A DNA stretch of 64,000 nucleotides from Cellvibrionaceae bacterium (GTDB lineage Bacteria > Pseudomonadota > Gammaproteobacteria > Pseudomonadales > Cellvibrionaceae), in contig PANW01000068.1 of the NCBI GenBank assembly GCA_002707785.1, forward strand, positions 36,798 through 100,797. Direction: 5' to 3'. The position numbers and the translations under genes are program-made. Positions 9,202-18,910 of the stretch are shown piece by piece. Positions within the stretch are counted from its first letter, which is position 1. Each line of letters begins with the position of its first letter. The notes beneath the pieces are model-generated. The model saw only the letters and a list, made by a program, of their open reading frames with translations, was not told the DNA's origin and searched no databases.

Positions 9202-9840
9202 ATGGCGCGTGGCGTTAATAAAGTGATTTTGGTTGGTAATGTTGGCCAAGACCCAGAAATGAAATATATGCCAAGTGGCAATGCCGTGACCAACATCAGT
9301 GTTGCCACTTCGGAGACTTGGAAAGATAAGCAAACCGGGCAGCCTCAAGAGCGTACTGAATGGCACCGAGTAGTGTTTTTCAACCGTTTGGGTGAGATTG
9401 CTGGCGAGTATTTACGCAAAGGCTCTAAGGTCTATGTAGAAGGTTCATTGCGCACCCGCAAATGGCAAGATCAAAGCGGTCAAGATCGTTATACTACCGA
9501 AATCGTGGGTAGCGAGATGCAAATGCTCGATAGCCGCAATGATGGCGGTATGAACCCGTCGCAAGGGGGCTACGGTCAAGCGGCTCAGCAACCACAGCCT
9601 ATGGCGGCCCCTAACATGCAGGCTCAGCCAATGGCTCAGGCGCAAGCTATGCCTCAGCAGGGTATGCAGCAAGCTCAACAGGCCGCTCCGCAGGCTCAGC
9701 CTCGACAAGCTCAACAGGCTCAGCCGCCAGCGCAACAGCCACAACAAGCTCAGCCGATGGCTCCGCAACAGCAACCTGGCCAGCAGGCTCCGCAACCTGC
9801 GCAAGGTTTTGATAACTTTGACGACGATATACCCTTCTAA
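9202..9840 (+). CDS. ssb: Single-stranded DNA-binding protein
   Basis: Binds and protects single-stranded DNA in replication, recombination and repair. N-terminal OB fold (about 1-110) starting [19 protein letters not shown], with [14 protein letters not shown] and the usual [12 protein letters not shown] strand. Then a disordered linker of about 90 residues very rich in Gln, Ala, Pro and Met, and the acidic tip DDDIPF that recruits partner proteins. Start at ATG 9202 rather than in-frame GTG 9196, by match to the family and TTAGGAGA upstream. 212 residues, longer than the 178 of E. coli because of the linker. Confidence 0.97.
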   Translation: MARGVNKVILVGNVGQDPEMKYMPSGNAVTNISVATSETWKDKQTGQPQERTEWHRVVFFNRLGEIAGEYLRKGSKVYVEGSLRTRKWQDQSGQDRYTTEIVGSEMQMLDSRNDGGMNPSQGGYGQAAQQPQPMAAPNMQAQPMAQAQAMPQQGMQQAQQAAPQAQPRQAQQAQPPAQQPQQAQPMAPQQQPGQQAPQPAQGFDNFDDDIPF

Positions 9841-9921
9841 TATGAATGTTATTGGGGCCTCTCGGTAGTCCATCTGTCGAGAGGTCAAGTTCTTGCCCTT
9901 TTTCTTGTATGTACGCAAATT

Positions 9922-10827
9922 GTGACTCATAAAATATTGATTACAGATGCCCATTCTCCTGTTGGAAAAGCGATTCATCGGGCGTTTGAACACACCTCCT
10001 TTGCGGTCATTACCCCAGCCGTTGATAGTTTTGAGTGGGAGGATGTTCCGCAGCTAGTCGCCTTGCTTGAAGAGCATCAAATAGACGTCATTATCAACAC
10101 TGCCGGCTGGCAAGAAACTCCCGGAGTAGGTAATCAACTGTTGTTGGTAAGCGCCACCAAGGCGATTGCCGATGCGGCTCAGCAAGTGGGCTGTGTGGTG
10201 CTCCACTTGTCTAGCTATCGGGTGTTTGGTGGCGAGAACAAGTCCACCTACGATGAGCAAGACAAGCCTTTTCCACTCGGACCAGCAGGGCGAGCCTTTC
10301 TTGAGGCTGAGCGAGTACTGGAGCGAAACCTTGAGCGCTATATTTGCCTGCGGGTGAGCTGGGTATTGGATATTGTCGGTGAATCTGTGTTTCGCCGATT
10401 GTTACAAGATTTGGTGGTTGAGGGAGATGTCCTAGAGGTGACTCATCAGCGCCGCGGATCGCCCATTAGTGCCACAGAAATTGGACGTATGATGCTAGCC
10501 ATGGTGCAGCAGATAGTCTGTGGCGCTGAAAACTGGGGCGTCTTTCATCTTTCTTCCGGTGACCCCTGCTCTTCGGCTGAATTCGCTGAAGCTGTTGCCG
10601 ACATCTTGGAGCGTGAAGGGGCATTGAAGCGTGACTGGTGTGTGGAATCATTGTCGGAAGAAGAGCTGCAGCAGCAGGGCGAACCCGATAGTGCAGCGCT
10701 TGCCGTACGCCGCTGCCGTGATAATTTCGGCTATCAAATTCGCAGTTGGCGTCAAGGGTTGACAGGTATTGTTCGTACGTGGCTGGCGCAGCAGTCTATT
10801 CCTACATCCCGCGAGACGAGCCAATGA
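9922..10827 (+). CDS. RmlD-like sugar-nucleotide reductase / epimerase (extended SDR)
   Basis: 301-residue NAD(P)-dependent protein of the RmlD (dTDP-4-dehydrorhamnose reductase) type. N-terminal Rossmann stretch ILITDAHSPVGKAI, INTAGW, and LSSYRVFGGE where RmlD has the catalytic region; substrate-binding half follows (VTHQRRGSPISATEIG). The catalytic YxxxK is not in standard form, so activity on dTDP-sugars is not certain. GTG start. The gene overlaps the next by four bases (ATGA), so it is made together with a Kazal-type lipoprotein. No rmlA/B/C lies nearby, so it may act in another polysaccharide or unknown pathway. Confidence 0.72.
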   Translation: MTHKILITDAHSPVGKAIHRAFEHTSFAVITPAVDSFEWEDVPQLVALLEEHQIDVIINTAGWQETPGVGNQLLLVSATKAIADAAQQVGCVVLHLSSYRVFGGENKSTYDEQDKPFPLGPAGRAFLEAERVLERNLERYICLRVSWVLDIVGESVFRRLLQDLVVEGDVLEVTHQRRGSPISATEIGRMMLAMVQQIVCGAENWGVFHLSSGDPCSSAEFAEAVADILEREGALKRDWCVESLSEEELQQQGEPDSAALAVRRCRDNFGYQIRSWRQGLTGIVRTWLAQQSIPTSRETSQ

Positions 10828-11111
10828 AGCTAGACAAAATACAGGGTCTTTTTGGTGCCTTCGGTTTAGCTTTGCTACTGGTGGCGTGTCAACCAATAGC
10901 ATCGATTCATCAACCAACCGCCAGCAAGAGTCAAGCGGGCCAGAGGGTGCAATGTCCATCTCCACGCCCACAAATGTGTACTCGCCAATACGATCCAGTT
11001 TGCGCAGTGACATCAGATGGCCTACGCAGTACGCAGGGCAACGCTTGCAGCGCCTGTAGCAACGCCGCAATTGTTGCCTATATTGCCGGTGAATGTGTTT
11101 CAGCCGACTGA
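10824..11111 (+). CDS. Small lipoprotein with Kazal-type protease-inhibitor domain
   Basis: 95-residue envelope protein. Signal peptide with lipobox LLVAC (lipid-anchored Cys near residue 22-23), short spacer, then a six-cysteine Kazal-like domain: PQMCTRQYDPVCAV, NACSACSNA and a final GEC. Kazal domains bind serine proteases; bacterial lipoprotein versions are annotated but little studied. The start is ATG 10824, overlapping the TGA of the reductase gene; an earlier in-frame start at 10746 would lie inside that gene. Its last 12 bases overlap the convergent regulator gene. Placement (outer or inner membrane) is unclear; residue +2 is Gln, which favours the outer membrane by the E. coli rule. 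Confidence 0.8.
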   Translation: MKLDKIQGLFGAFGLALLLVACQPIASIHQPTASKSQAGQRVQCPSPRPQMCTRQYDPVCAVTSDGLRSTQGNACSACSNAAIVAYIAGECVSAD

Positions 11112-11804
11112 TCGATTCTCTTTCATCGACTCTAGCAGCGCGTAATTATCATGTAGCCAACGACTGGCCTCTAGTCGTGATTTCACACCAATTTTTTTGT
11201 ACACACTATACATGTGGCTTTTAATCGTGTGTTCACTCAGACGCATCATCTCTGCGATTGCGGCGTTACTCAATCCCGAATAAATACCCTCCAGCATTTG
11301 ATGTTCTCTTGGAGTGATCTTGACGGCGGCGGGTTGAATAATATTGCGCGAGGGAGCACGTCGACGCCGAGACATAAAGTCATGGCAAATATCTCGAGGA
11401 AACCAGAGGCCTCCATTGAGTATATTGTTAAGACCTCGACGAAATTTGTCGAAGCAGGGATTGCTGTAGAAAATTCCAACCAGTTGCGGCCATTCCATTA
11501 ATTTAATGTGATCGCTATCGATTTTTGTGTTGATCAAAGCGCATTTCGGGTGATGGTTTTTGGCAACTTGCTGCTGTAACCATGATTGCAATTTGGTCGC
11601 GGAAACTTCGCTGCTGTCTATTAAGACCAGCTGGCGCGCGTTATCGGGATCTATATGGCCAACGATCTGGCATGGAATGGGTACGTGGCGTTTGAGATTA
11701 TCGAGCATCAAAATATTATCGATACTGCGAGCGGGAGAATAGAGGTTAATACAATCAAATAAAGCCTGATCAGGTTTGGCGAAACGAGAGGATACTGAGC
11801 TCAT
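11100..11804 (-). CDS. LuxR-family regulator, CsgD/VpsT-like
   Basis: 234-residue transcription factor. The N-terminal part (1-150) resembles an atypical receiver as in CsgD and VpsT, without the normal acidic pocket. The C-terminal LuxR HTH (about 165-225) reads TPREHQMLEGIYSGLSNAAI and EHTIKSHMYSVYKKIGVKSR. VpsT-type proteins bind c-di-GMP through W[FLM][TS]R; at the equivalent place this protein has WFPR (LWFPRDICHDF), one residue off. The family controls biofilm matrix genes. It is convergent with, and overlaps by 12 bases, the Kazal lipoprotein gene. The 500-base region upstream is large, as expected for a heavily regulated master regulator. Confidence 0.8.
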   Translation of the reverse strand: MSSVSSRFAKPDQALFDCINLYSPARSIDNILMLDNLKRHVPIPCQIVGHIDPDNARQLVLIDSSEVSATKLQSWLQQQVAKNHHPKCALINTKIDSDHIKLMEWPQLVGIFYSNPCFDKFRRGLNNILNGGLWFPRDICHDFMSRRRRAPSRNIIQPAAVKITPREHQMLEGIYSGLSNAAIAEMMRLSEHTIKSHMYSVYKKIGVKSRLEASRWLHDNYALLESMKENRSVG

Positions 11805-12303
11805 AGAAATTCCTTTTCTATCGTTAGTTGTACTGCTCGTTGACCGTCGTTATATACAGCTGAACCTATGCGGTCGAGCAATGAAGCATTGAGCCGATCA
11901 TCCGTATCGGCAAATGCTCGGCCATAGTGTCCAGAGCACTCGGTGAAATCAAGCAGGGCTTCGAAGTTTTGCGGCTTGGATCAAACAATTGTCGAGGTAT
12001 TGCGCGGTGATTCATACTTTTTTATGGTGTTGATTTAGGGAAACAATGTCTCTCTATTTTCTAATCGTACTGACTCTCTTGGTGGGATGTCTGTCCCTTT
12101 CAATGGGAATCATTGTTTGTCGATTCGTGTGCGGCAGATCAGTCGTTGTCTATTCGGTAAATCTGACTTTGCTGGCCGTGCGAGTGGAGAAACGAGACAA
12201 ATGATAGTTTGAATGGGCAATGGTTTGCCTAGAAGCTCGCGGTGGCATTGATTAAATGGGGGAAGTTTATATAGTCGAGTTTTTGGGGTGAGAGAGAGCG
12301 CAA
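11805..12303. other. Divergent region between LuxR regulator and SDR gene
   Basis: About 500 bases separating divergent genes. It contains one likely small open frame on the plus strand (12046-12204, listed separately). Otherwise no consensus promoter, operator or terminator was recognised, although promoters for both directions must lie here. Confidence 0.5.
12046..12204 (+). CDS. Candidate small membrane protein (52 aa)
   Basis: Short frame ATG 12046 to TGA 12204. Translation begins MSLYFLIVLTLLVGCLSLSM, giving one strong membrane helix (about 3-30), then a basic and polar C terminus ending VEKRDK. A ribosome-site-like TAGGG lies 6 bases before the ATG. LVGC could also be read as a lipobox, but the N terminus lacks positive charges. 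I recognise no family. It sits alone between the CsgD-like regulator and the SDR gene. The call rests on composition, the ribosome site and the absence of any competing gene. Confidence 0.4.
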   Translation: MSLYFLIVLTLLVGCLSLSMGIIVCRFVCGRSVVVYSVNLTLLAVRVEKRDK

Positions 12304-13068
12304 ATGAATTACCAAGATCAGGTCGTTATGATAACCGGAGCCAGTGGTGGCTTGGGACAGGAGGCGGCTAAACAGTTCGCACAAGCTGGCGCTAGGTTAG
12401 CGCTCAGCGATATTAATGAATCATTGTTAAGTGAAGTCGCCGCTCAATTGCGTGATTCTGGCGCCGAGGTATTTCATCAGGTGTGTGATGTCACGGATGA
12501 GTCAGCAGTCCAACAATTCGTTGCAGGAACCGTAGAAGCCTTTGGCCGAATCGATGTGGCGGTCAACAATGCAGGTCTCGACCCTGAGGCAACGCCACTC
12601 ATCGATATGAGTTTAGAGGCCTTTGAGCGGATGATGAGTATTAATGTTCGCGGCGTCTTTTTAGGTATGAAGCATCAAATTCCTGTCATGTTAAAACAAC
12701 AGGGCGGTCGAATTCTTAATATCTCTTCTATTGCTGGTGTGACCGGTCACGCCTATGGAAGCGTTTATGCAGGTACCAAGCATGCAGTGATTGGTATGAC
12801 CAAGTCAGCTGCGGTTGAATACGGTCGTCAGAACATTCGCGTCAATGCCGTTTGTCCCGGTGTTACTGAAACCAATATGTTTGATCGAGCAATGGATGCT
12901 TTACCGGATAGGGAGCGCGCGATTAAAGGTGTGGGTGCGAGCACCTGTTTGAAGCGTCACGGTCAGCCAGAAGAAGTTGTTCGTGGAATGTTGTTTGCCT
13001 GCGATCCGGAAAATACCTACATGACTGGACATGCATTAATGATGGACGGTGGCTTTAGCGCTCTCTAG
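12304..13068 (+). CDS. SDR family NAD(P)-dependent oxidoreductase
   Basis: 254-residue classical short-chain dehydrogenase/reductase. Cofactor motif TGASGGLG (residues 11-18), NNAG at about 89, catalytic Ser in ISSIAG near 142, and Tyr/Lys in YAGTKHAV near 156-160; C-terminal GHALMMDGG typical of the glucose-1-dehydrogenase/3-oxoacyl-ACP-reductase-like group. Substrate cannot be told from sequence. The Asp after the second strand (SDINES) suggests NAD preference. Monocistronic, ending at a strong terminator. Confidence 0.9.
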   Translation: MNYQDQVVMITGASGGLGQEAAKQFAQAGARLALSDINESLLSEVAAQLRDSGAEVFHQVCDVTDESAVQQFVAGTVEAFGRIDVAVNNAGLDPEATPLIDMSLEAFERMMSINVRGVFLGMKHQIPVMLKQQGGRILNISSIAGVTGHAYGSVYAGTKHAVIGMTKSAAVEYGRQNIRVNAVCPGVTETNMFDRAMDALPDRERAIKGVGASTCLKRHGQPEEVVRGMLFACDPENTYMTGHALMMDGGFSAL

Positions 13069-13118
13069 ATTTCTTTAGATGCTTTGTCAGATCGATCGGG
13101 GTATTGAAGAGAGAATGA

Positions 13119-13143
13119 AAAAGCCCCAGAAAGGGGCTTTTTT
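13119..13143. terminator. Rho-independent terminator (bidirectional)
   Basis: Stem AAGCCCC/GGGGCTT with loop AGAAA, flanked by A and T runs on both sides. It lies between the convergent SDR (+) and fabB (-) genes and can serve both. Confidence 0.85.
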
Positions 13144-13193
13144 ACGTCTATTGTTCACAAACTTAGGTGCGAGGCATAGACGTGATGTGAGGA

Positions 13194-14411
13194 TTAATCC
13201 TCGTAGCGTTGGAACACCAAACTGGCGTTGGTACCGCCGAAGCCAAAGCTATTGGACATGACTCGGTTCAGAGTGATGTCGTCCTTACGCTCAGTAACGA
13301 TATTCATGTTTGCCGCTTTTTCGTCGAGATTGTCGACGTTGGCCGAAGCAGAGATGAAGTTGTTTTCCATCATTAGCAAGCTGTAGATGGCTTCCTGTAC
13401 GCCGGTGGCGCCCAGAGAATGTCCGGTGAGGGATTTGGTGGAGCTGATGGCTGGCGTTTTGTCTCCAAACACTTCATCAATCGCTTTTAGTTCAGCCACA
13501 TCACCCACTGGAGTGCTGGTGCCGTGGGCATTGATATAGTCCAGTTCGCCTTCAACACCGTTGAGAGCCTGACGCATGCAGCGTGCAGCGCCTTCTCCGG
13601 ATGGGGCAACCATGTCATAGCCGTCGGAAGTCGCGCCGTAGCCTACAAGTTCGGCATAAATCTTAGCGCCCCGAGCTTTGGCATGTTCCAATTCCTCGAT
13701 CACCAGACAACCACCGCCACCGGCGATGACGAAACCGTCACGGTCGGCGTCATAGGCGCGTGAGGCTTTTTCAGGAGTGTCATTGTATTTGGTTGATAGC
13801 GCACCCATGGCATCAAACAAGGCTGTCAGAGACCAATGTTCTTCTTCGCCGCCACCGGCAAAGACAACATCTTGTTTGCCCAGTTGGATCAATTCCATGG
13901 CGTTACCGATACAGTGTGCACTGGTCGCGCAAGCGGAGGAGATAGTGTAGTTCACACCTTTGATCTTAAACGGTGTAGCCAAACAAGCAGAAGTGGTGCT
14001 GCTCATGGTTTGAGTAACACGGTAAGGACCTACTCGCTTCAAACCCTTCTCGCGCAAGATGTCAGCAGCTTCAACCAAGTTCTTGGAAGACGCACCACCG
14101 GAGCCCATAATGATGCCGGCACGCTCGCTGGATACTTGCTCTTCATTGAGGCCAGAATCTTTAATCGCTTGATCCATGGATACGTAGGCATAAGCCGCAG
14201 CCTCACCCATGAAGCGCAGAGTTTTGCGATCGATCTGTTCTTTCAGGTCGATATCAATGCTGCCAGCGAGATGGCTGCGAAAGCCCATTTCTTTGTATTC
14301 TTCTTGAAACTTAATGCCGGAGCGACCTTCTTTCAGGGCATCCAGTACCGTGTCTTTATCGTTACCCAGGCAGGAAACGATTCCCATACCTGTAACCACA
14401 ACGCGTTTCAT
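13194..14411 (-). CDS. fabB: 3-oxoacyl-[acyl-carrier-protein] synthase I
   Basis: Condensing enzyme that elongates acyl-ACP, needed for the unsaturated fatty-acid branch. 405 residues starting [20 protein letters not shown]. Active-site Cys in [11 protein letters not shown] (about 163), His residues in [11 protein letters not shown] (about 298) and [10 protein letters not shown] (about 333), Lys in STKSLTGH; C-terminal [14 protein letters not shown]. It follows fabA by 49 bases on the same strand, the classic fabA-fabB operon. Confidence 0.97.
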   Translation of the reverse strand: MKRVVVTGMGIVSCLGNDKDTVLDALKEGRSGIKFQEEYKEMGFRSHLAGSIDIDLKEQIDRKTLRFMGEAAAYAYVSMDQAIKDSGLNEEQVSSERAGIIMGSGGASSKNLVEAADILREKGLKRVGPYRVTQTMSSTTSACLATPFKIKGVNYTISSACATSAHCIGNAMELIQLGKQDVVFAGGGEEEHWSLTALFDAMGALSTKYNDTPEKASRAYDADRDGFVIAGGGGCLVIEELEHAKARGAKIYAELVGYGATSDGYDMVAPSGEGAARCMRQALNGVEGELDYINAHGTSTPVGDVAELKAIDEVFGDKTPAISSTKSLTGHSLGATGVQEAIYSLLMMENNFISASANVDNLDEKAANMNIVTERKDDITLNRVMSNSFGFGGTNASLVFQRYED

Positions 14412-14460
14412 AAGTATCCTCTAGCGGTTGTCTATCTGATGTTGTTCAGACAAAAAAATC

Positions 14461-14985
14461 TTAAAAGTTATCCGTACTCTTAAACAGACCCACGCGTAAA
14501 TCTTTAGCGGTGTAGATTTCGCGGCCGTCTACAGAGACGCTGCCATCGGCAATGCCCATAACCAGCTTGCGCTCAATGACGCGTTTTAAGTTAATACGAT
14601 AGGTCACTTTTTTAGCCGTAGGCAGAATCTGGCCAGTGAATTTCACTTCGCCACAGCCCAGTGCACGGCCTTTACCTTCGTTGCCTTTCCAAGCTAAGAA
14701 GAATCCGACCAGTTGCCACATGGCGTCTAAGCCCAGACAGCCCGGCATGACGGGATCTCCAGGGAAATGGCAGTCAAAGAACCACAAATCCGGGGTAATA
14801 TCCAATTCGGCGACAATTTCGCCTTTATCGAATTCACCGCCTTCTGCGCTGATGTGGCTAATGCGATCAAGCATCAACATATTGGGGGTAGGCAGTTGCG
14901 CGTTGCCCTCACCAAACATACGACCGTGGCCACATTCCAGTAAGTCATCGCGGTTATAGGCGTTCTTTCGGTTGGATAAATCCAT
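14461..14985 (-). CDS. fabA: 3-hydroxydecanoyl-[ACP] dehydratase/isomerase
   Basis: Hotdog-fold enzyme that dehydrates 3-hydroxydecanoyl-ACP and isomerises trans-2- to cis-3-decenoyl-ACP, the start of anaerobic-type unsaturated fatty-acid synthesis. 174 residues; catalytic His in [20 protein letters not shown] (about 70) and the following Asp. The open frame extends 45 codons further, to 15120, but the family start [10 protein letters not shown] is ATG 14985. First gene of fabA-fabB. I found no clear FabR or FadR operator upstream. Confidence 0.97.
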   Translation of the reverse strand: MDLSNRKNAYNRDDLLECGHGRMFGEGNAQLPTPNMLMLDRISHISAEGGEFDKGEIVAELDITPDLWFFDCHFPGDPVMPGCLGLDAMWQLVGFFLAWKGNEGKGRALGCGEVKFTGQILPTAKKVTYRINLKRVIERKLVMGIADGSVSVDGREIYTAKDLRVGLFKSTDNF

Positions 14986-15302
14986 AAGATATTGCTCTAA
15001 CTTTCTTAGTAAATCAGCCGCGTAATAGGCGCGACCATAAAGGGTTGCCCATTCTACCCGTTGGAGGGGGCATGTCCAGACTGATTGGTCATCGCTGGGG
15101 GGGTAAATCGGCCAAAACATTCACGGATAATCGCCAATAAGGAGTTTTTAGAGAATCTTTTCGATATGGGCTTAGTGAGAGCGGGCGAAACCCTATTTCC
15201 AGATGCCATCTGGCCGACATTTTGCAGTCACAATGTAGTATTCTTGCGCCACACTAACAAGGACGCGCAAAACGCACTCATTTGATGCAAGGACTTTAAA
15301 AA
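14986..15302. other. Divergent region fabA / galU
   Basis: About 317 bases between divergent genes. AAGGA about 10 bases before ATG 15303 is the galU ribosome site. No consensus promoter or known operator was recognised. Confidence 0.4.
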
Positions 15303-16136
15303 ATGATCAAAAAATGTCTTTTTCCCGTAGCGGGTTATGGCACACGCTTCTTACCAGCCACCAAAGCGATGCCGAAAGAAATGTTGCCTGTGGTGAATAA
15401 ACCCCTAGTGCAATACGGTGTCGAGGAGTCAATCGAGGCGGGATTGATCGACATTGGCATGGTTACAGGGCGGGGTAAGCGCGCCATTGCCGATCATTTT
15501 GATATGAATTATGAGCTGGAGCACCAGATCTCCGGCAGCGCCAAAGAGGAGTATCTCACCAGCATCCGCAATGTCATGCACAAAGCTGATTTTTCATTTA
15601 CGCGTCAGGTTGAAATGCGGGGGTTGGGAGATGCCATTCTCAATGGTAAACGTCTGATTGGTGACGAACCGTTTGGTGTCGTGCTATCGGATGATTTGTG
15701 TCTCACCAATGGCGAAGATGAGGGCGTGATGGCACAAATGGTGAAGCTCTATAAGCAATTTCGCTGCAGCATCGTAGCCATCCAAGAAGTGCCTGATGAT
15801 TTGATCCACAAGTTCGGTGTGATTGATGGCGAGCAGATTAAAGATGGCCTCTATCAGGTCAATAATATGGTTGAAAAGCCTGCCTTGGAAGATGCGCCAA
15901 GCAATCTGGCGATCATTGGTCGCTACATCCTCACGCCCGATATCTTCGACATTATTGAAGATACACCGCCGGGTAAAAATGGCGAGGTACAGATTACCGA
16001 TGCGTTGATGACTCAGGCTAAAAATGGCTGTGTGTTGGCGTATAAATTTAAAGGTCGCCGTTTTGACTGCGGCAGTGTTGAAGGCTTTGTTGAAGCCACC
16101 AACTACGTATTTGAGAACATCTATCAGGCTGGATAA
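15303..16136 (+). CDS. galU: UTP--glucose-1-phosphate uridylyltransferase
   Basis: Makes UDP-glucose from glucose-1-phosphate and UTP. 277 residues, starting [20 protein letters not shown] with the nucleotidyltransferase loop and Lys in [18 protein letters not shown] and [10 protein letters not shown] near the C-terminal third are family landmarks. It precedes the phosphomannomutase gene by about 30 bases; together they feed sugar-nucleotide pools for LPS or exopolysaccharide. Confidence 0.97.
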   Translation: MIKKCLFPVAGYGTRFLPATKAMPKEMLPVVNKPLVQYGVEESIEAGLIDIGMVTGRGKRAIADHFDMNYELEHQISGSAKEEYLTSIRNVMHKADFSFTRQVEMRGLGDAILNGKRLIGDEPFGVVLSDDLCLTNGEDEGVMAQMVKLYKQFRCSIVAIQEVPDDLIHKFGVIDGEQIKDGLYQVNNMVEKPALEDAPSNLAIIGRYILTPDIFDIIEDTPPGKNGEVQITDALMTQAKNGCVLAYKFKGRRFDCGSVEGFVEATNYVFENIYQAG

Positions 16137-16165
16137 GCCTAATACGGTTGAGAAAAAGGAAGATT

Positions 16166-17518
16166 ATGAACCAACTGACATGTTTTAAAGCCTACGATAT
16201 TCGTGGGCGTTTACCCGACGAGCTCAACGACGATGTGGCATACCGAGTGGGGCGAGCTTACGCGCAATATTTGCAGCCCAAGAGCGTTGTGGTAGGTCAC
16301 GATATTCGACTTACCAGTGCAGATTTGACTGATGCATTGTCTCGAGGCCTGACCGATGCCGGTGTGAATGTTATTCACATTGGCGAATGTGGCACCGAGG
16401 AAGTGTACTTTGCCACCTTCCATCTTAAGGTTGATGGCGGTATCTGCGTCACCGCCAGTCATAACCCTAAAGATTACAACGGTATGAAGTTGGTGCGTGA
16501 AGGCTCCCGCCCCATCAGTGGCGACACCGGCTTGAACGATATTAAGGCATTGGCAGAGGCCAATGATTTTGGCCCCGTAGCAGTAAACAAGGGCAGTATT
16601 GAGCGCGTTGATACGCGTCCCGCCTATGTCGATCACTTGTTAGGCTATGTGGAAGTCGACAAGCTAAAACCGCTTAAGCTGGTGGTTAATGCTGGCAATG
16701 GCGGAGCGGGTTTGGCGTTGGATGCACTTGAGTCACACCTTCCGTTTGAGCTGATTAAGGTTCATCACCAGCCGGATGGAAATTTCCCTAATGGCGTACC
16801 CAATCCACTATTGGAAGAGAATCGTGCGCCCACCAGTGACGCGATATTGAGCTCCGGTGCAGACATTGGTTTGGCCTGGGACGGCGATTTTGATCGCTGT
16901 TTCTTCTTCGATTCCAGTGGTCGCTTTATTGAGGGCTACTATCTTGTCGGGCTGTTGGCGGAAACGTTTTTGCTCAAGTCTCCCGGCTCCAAAGTGGTTC
17001 ATGACCCGCGCCTCACTTGGAATACTCAAGCGATTTGCGAGCGCCAGCAGGGACAGGCGATTCAAAGTAAAACGGGCCACGCATTCATCAAAGAGCGCAT
17101 GCGCGCTGAAGATGCCATCTACGGCGGTGAAATGAGTGCTCACCACTATTTTCGTGATTTTGCCTACTGCGACAGCGGCATGATTCCATGGCTACTGGTG
17201 ACCGAGTTGATGTCGAAAACCGGTAAGAGTCTGGCTGAATTAGTGGATGAATGTATTGCGCAGTTCCCTTGCAGTGGTGAGATCAACAATAAGATTGAGG
17301 ACCCTAAAGCGGCGCTGGCAACCGTTGAAGCTCACTTTAAAGAGAGCGCAGCGGAGGTCGATTATACCGATGGTCTGAGTATGAGTTTTGCTGATTGGCG
17401 CTTTAATTTGCGAATGTCCAATACTGAGCCGGTGGTGCGATTGAATGTTGAAAGCCGTGCAGACTTTGCCTTAATGGAATCTAAGCGAGATCAATTGTTG
17501 TCCCTACTAGGGGTGTAG
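16166..17518 (+). CDS. manB: Phosphomannomutase (CpsG/ManB type)
   Basis: Interconverts mannose-6- and mannose-1-phosphate, toward GDP-mannose. 450 residues. Catalytic Ser loop [13 protein letters not shown] (about 97-109), metal-binding DGDFDRC (about 235), [11 protein letters not shown] sugar-binding loop and [14 protein letters not shown] phosphate-binding end; close to E. coli CpsG throughout. Start ATG 16166 has AAAAAGGA upstream; the earlier in-frame start at 16148 is less likely. Probable operon with galU; strong terminator after it. Some relatives also act on glucose phosphates. Confidence 0.95.
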   Translation: MNQLTCFKAYDIRGRLPDELNDDVAYRVGRAYAQYLQPKSVVVGHDIRLTSADLTDALSRGLTDAGVNVIHIGECGTEEVYFATFHLKVDGGICVTASHNPKDYNGMKLVREGSRPISGDTGLNDIKALAEANDFGPVAVNKGSIERVDTRPAYVDHLLGYVEVDKLKPLKLVVNAGNGGAGLALDALESHLPFELIKVHHQPDGNFPNGVPNPLLEENRAPTSDAILSSGADIGLAWDGDFDRCFFFDSSGRFIEGYYLVGLLAETFLLKSPGSKVVHDPRLTWNTQAICERQQGQAIQSKTGHAFIKERMRAEDAIYGGEMSAHHYFRDFAYCDSGMIPWLLVTELMSKTGKSLAELVDECIAQFPCSGEINNKIEDPKAALATVEAHFKESAAEVDYTDGLSMSFADWRFNLRMSNTEPVVRLNVESRADFALMESKRDQLLSLLGV

Positions 17519-17531
17519 AAACCCTCAATCG

Positions 17532-17573
17532 AGGCCCGACACGGATAAACCCCCTATCCGTGTCGGGCCTTTT
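17532..17573 (+). terminator. Rho-independent terminator after manB
   Basis: Perfect 16-bp stem (AGGCCCGACACGGATA and its complement), 7-base loop AACCCCC, followed by TTTT. Confidence 0.92.
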
Positions 17574-17654
17574 AGACTGGCCAATATGTCTTGTCCGGTC
17601 GTCTGTTCTTGCTGAGTAGCACTATTATTGCAATCCCCGTAGCCGCTTTCTGCG

Positions 17655-17663
17655 TGATATAAT
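17655..17663 (+). promoter_or_regulatory. Extended -10 promoter of the ybeD-lipB-lipA operon
   Basis: TGATATAAT: consensus TATAAT at 17658-17663 with the TG dinucleotide of an extended -10 element. No good -35 at 17 bases. It lies 54 bases before the ybeD start, so transcription probably begins near 17670. Confidence 0.55.
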
Positions 17664-17716
17664 GGCGCCGTTTTCTGGTCTATCCAGACGTATATTCGAT
17701 GCGGAAAGTAATATCT

Positions 17717-18031
17717 ATGAGTGACTTAATTAACGGCTCTGGTCAAAAAGTGGTGGGTTCCTCCGAACAAGAGCCGCCTAAAATCGAATTTCCCTGCAAA
17801 GACTATCCGGTCAAGGTGATGGGGGATTCAGGCAACGACTTTCATGCCTTTGCGCTGGAGGTGATGGAGCGCCATGCACCGGGTCTCGATCAAGCCCGTA
17901 TTACGGTTAAAGGCAGTCGCAATGGTCGCTTTCAATCGATTACATTTTTGATTACTGCCACCGGACCCGAACAGTTGCAGGCATTGCATCAAGAGTTGAG
18001 TGCCAGTCCCATGACAAAAATGGTGCTGTAG
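17717..18031 (+). CDS. ybeD: YbeD family protein (DUF493)
   Basis: 104-residue cytoplasmic protein of the UPF0250/DUF493 family, an ACT-like small fold of unknown biochemical role. Family landmarks: FPCKDYPVKVMGDSG, VKGSRNGRFQSITFLI. Start ATG 17717 preferred (GGAAAG upstream) over in-frame ATG 17699. Almost always found next to lipB, as here, suggesting a link to lipoate attachment. Confidence 0.92.
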   Translation: MSDLINGSGQKVVGSSEQEPPKIEFPCKDYPVKVMGDSGNDFHAFALEVMERHAPGLDQARITVKGSRNGRFQSITFLITATGPEQLQALHQELSASPMTKMVL

Positions 18032-18156
18032 TCTTCAATCATTGACGATGTTTGGTTCACATAGGGAGCAAGATCTAATTGTGGGTCTGCACCAACCTGC
18101 GTTTTATATTGCCCATTGAAGGGGTATCATGGCGCGTTTTAAAAGCGATTCATTTT

Positions 18157-18894
18157 ATGACTAAGTCACTGGTTGTTCGTCATTTGGGGATGCAGGACTA
18201 CCGCAGCGTATGGCGAGCCATGTCAAACTTTACCGACCAGCGTGACTCCGACACTGCTGACGAGTTGTGGTTGGTTGAGCATCCTCCAGTATTTACCCAG
18301 GGGCAGGCGGGAAAAGCCGAACATCTGTTGATGCCCGGTGATATTCCCGTGGTGCAAGTAGACCGGGGTGGCCAGGTGACCTATCACGGTCCTGGTCAGT
18401 TGGTCGGCTATCCCCTTATCGATTTACGTCGTAAGGGCATCGGTGTGCGTGATCTAGTGACCCATACCGAGTCAACTATCGTCGATACGTTGGCGGAGCT
18501 GGGGATAGAGGCCTATCCAAAGCCAGACGCACCCGGTGTCTATGTGAATGAGGCCAAAATTGCCTCCCTGGGGTTTCGTATTCGCAAAGGTTGCAGTTAT
18601 CACGGCCTGAGCTTGAATGTAGATATGGATCTCAACGCTTTTCAACGTATCAATCCCTGCGGTTACCAAGGCTTGCAGATGCTGCGCACTGTGGATTTGA
18701 GCGAAGATGAGCGCGCAGGGTCCGTGACTGCCCTAGAACCTTTGATCGTTCAACATTTTACTAAACTTCTCGACTACAGCGAGTTGAGCAACCCTGAGCT
18801 GCCGGCTTCCGTCTTGCAAACCTTTGCAGATGTCGACAATGACCCGACAACAGTATCCGATACTCAGTCGGCCAATGCCGCTGATCAATCCTAA
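18157..18894 (+). CDS. lipB: Octanoyltransferase
   Basis: Transfers octanoate from octanoyl-ACP to lipoyl domains, first step of lipoate synthesis. Motifs: [20 protein letters not shown] (about 70-90), catalytic Lys in KIASLGFRI and catalytic Cys in NPCGYQGL. The frame opens at 18079, but ATG 18157 ([11 protein letters not shown]) fits the family length; its ribosome site is weak. About 245 residues, with a C-terminal extension of some 30 residues beyond the core. Followed 16 bases later by lipA. Confidence 0.95.
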   Translation: MTKSLVVRHLGMQDYRSVWRAMSNFTDQRDSDTADELWLVEHPPVFTQGQAGKAEHLLMPGDIPVVQVDRGGQVTYHGPGQLVGYPLIDLRRKGIGVRDLVTHTESTIVDTLAELGIEAYPKPDAPGVYVNEAKIASLGFRIRKGCSYHGLSLNVDMDLNAFQRINPCGYQGLQMLRTVDLSEDERAGSVTALEPLIVQHFTKLLDYSELSNPELPASVLQTFADVDNDPTTVSDTQSANAADQS

Positions 18895-18910
18895 ACTTTC
18901 AACACACGGA

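Noticed and set aside
9445..9993. 182-codon minus-strand frame over ssb
   Set aside because: Leu/Arg/Ser-rich text is the complement of the Gln/Pro-rich SSB linker; low-complexity shadow.
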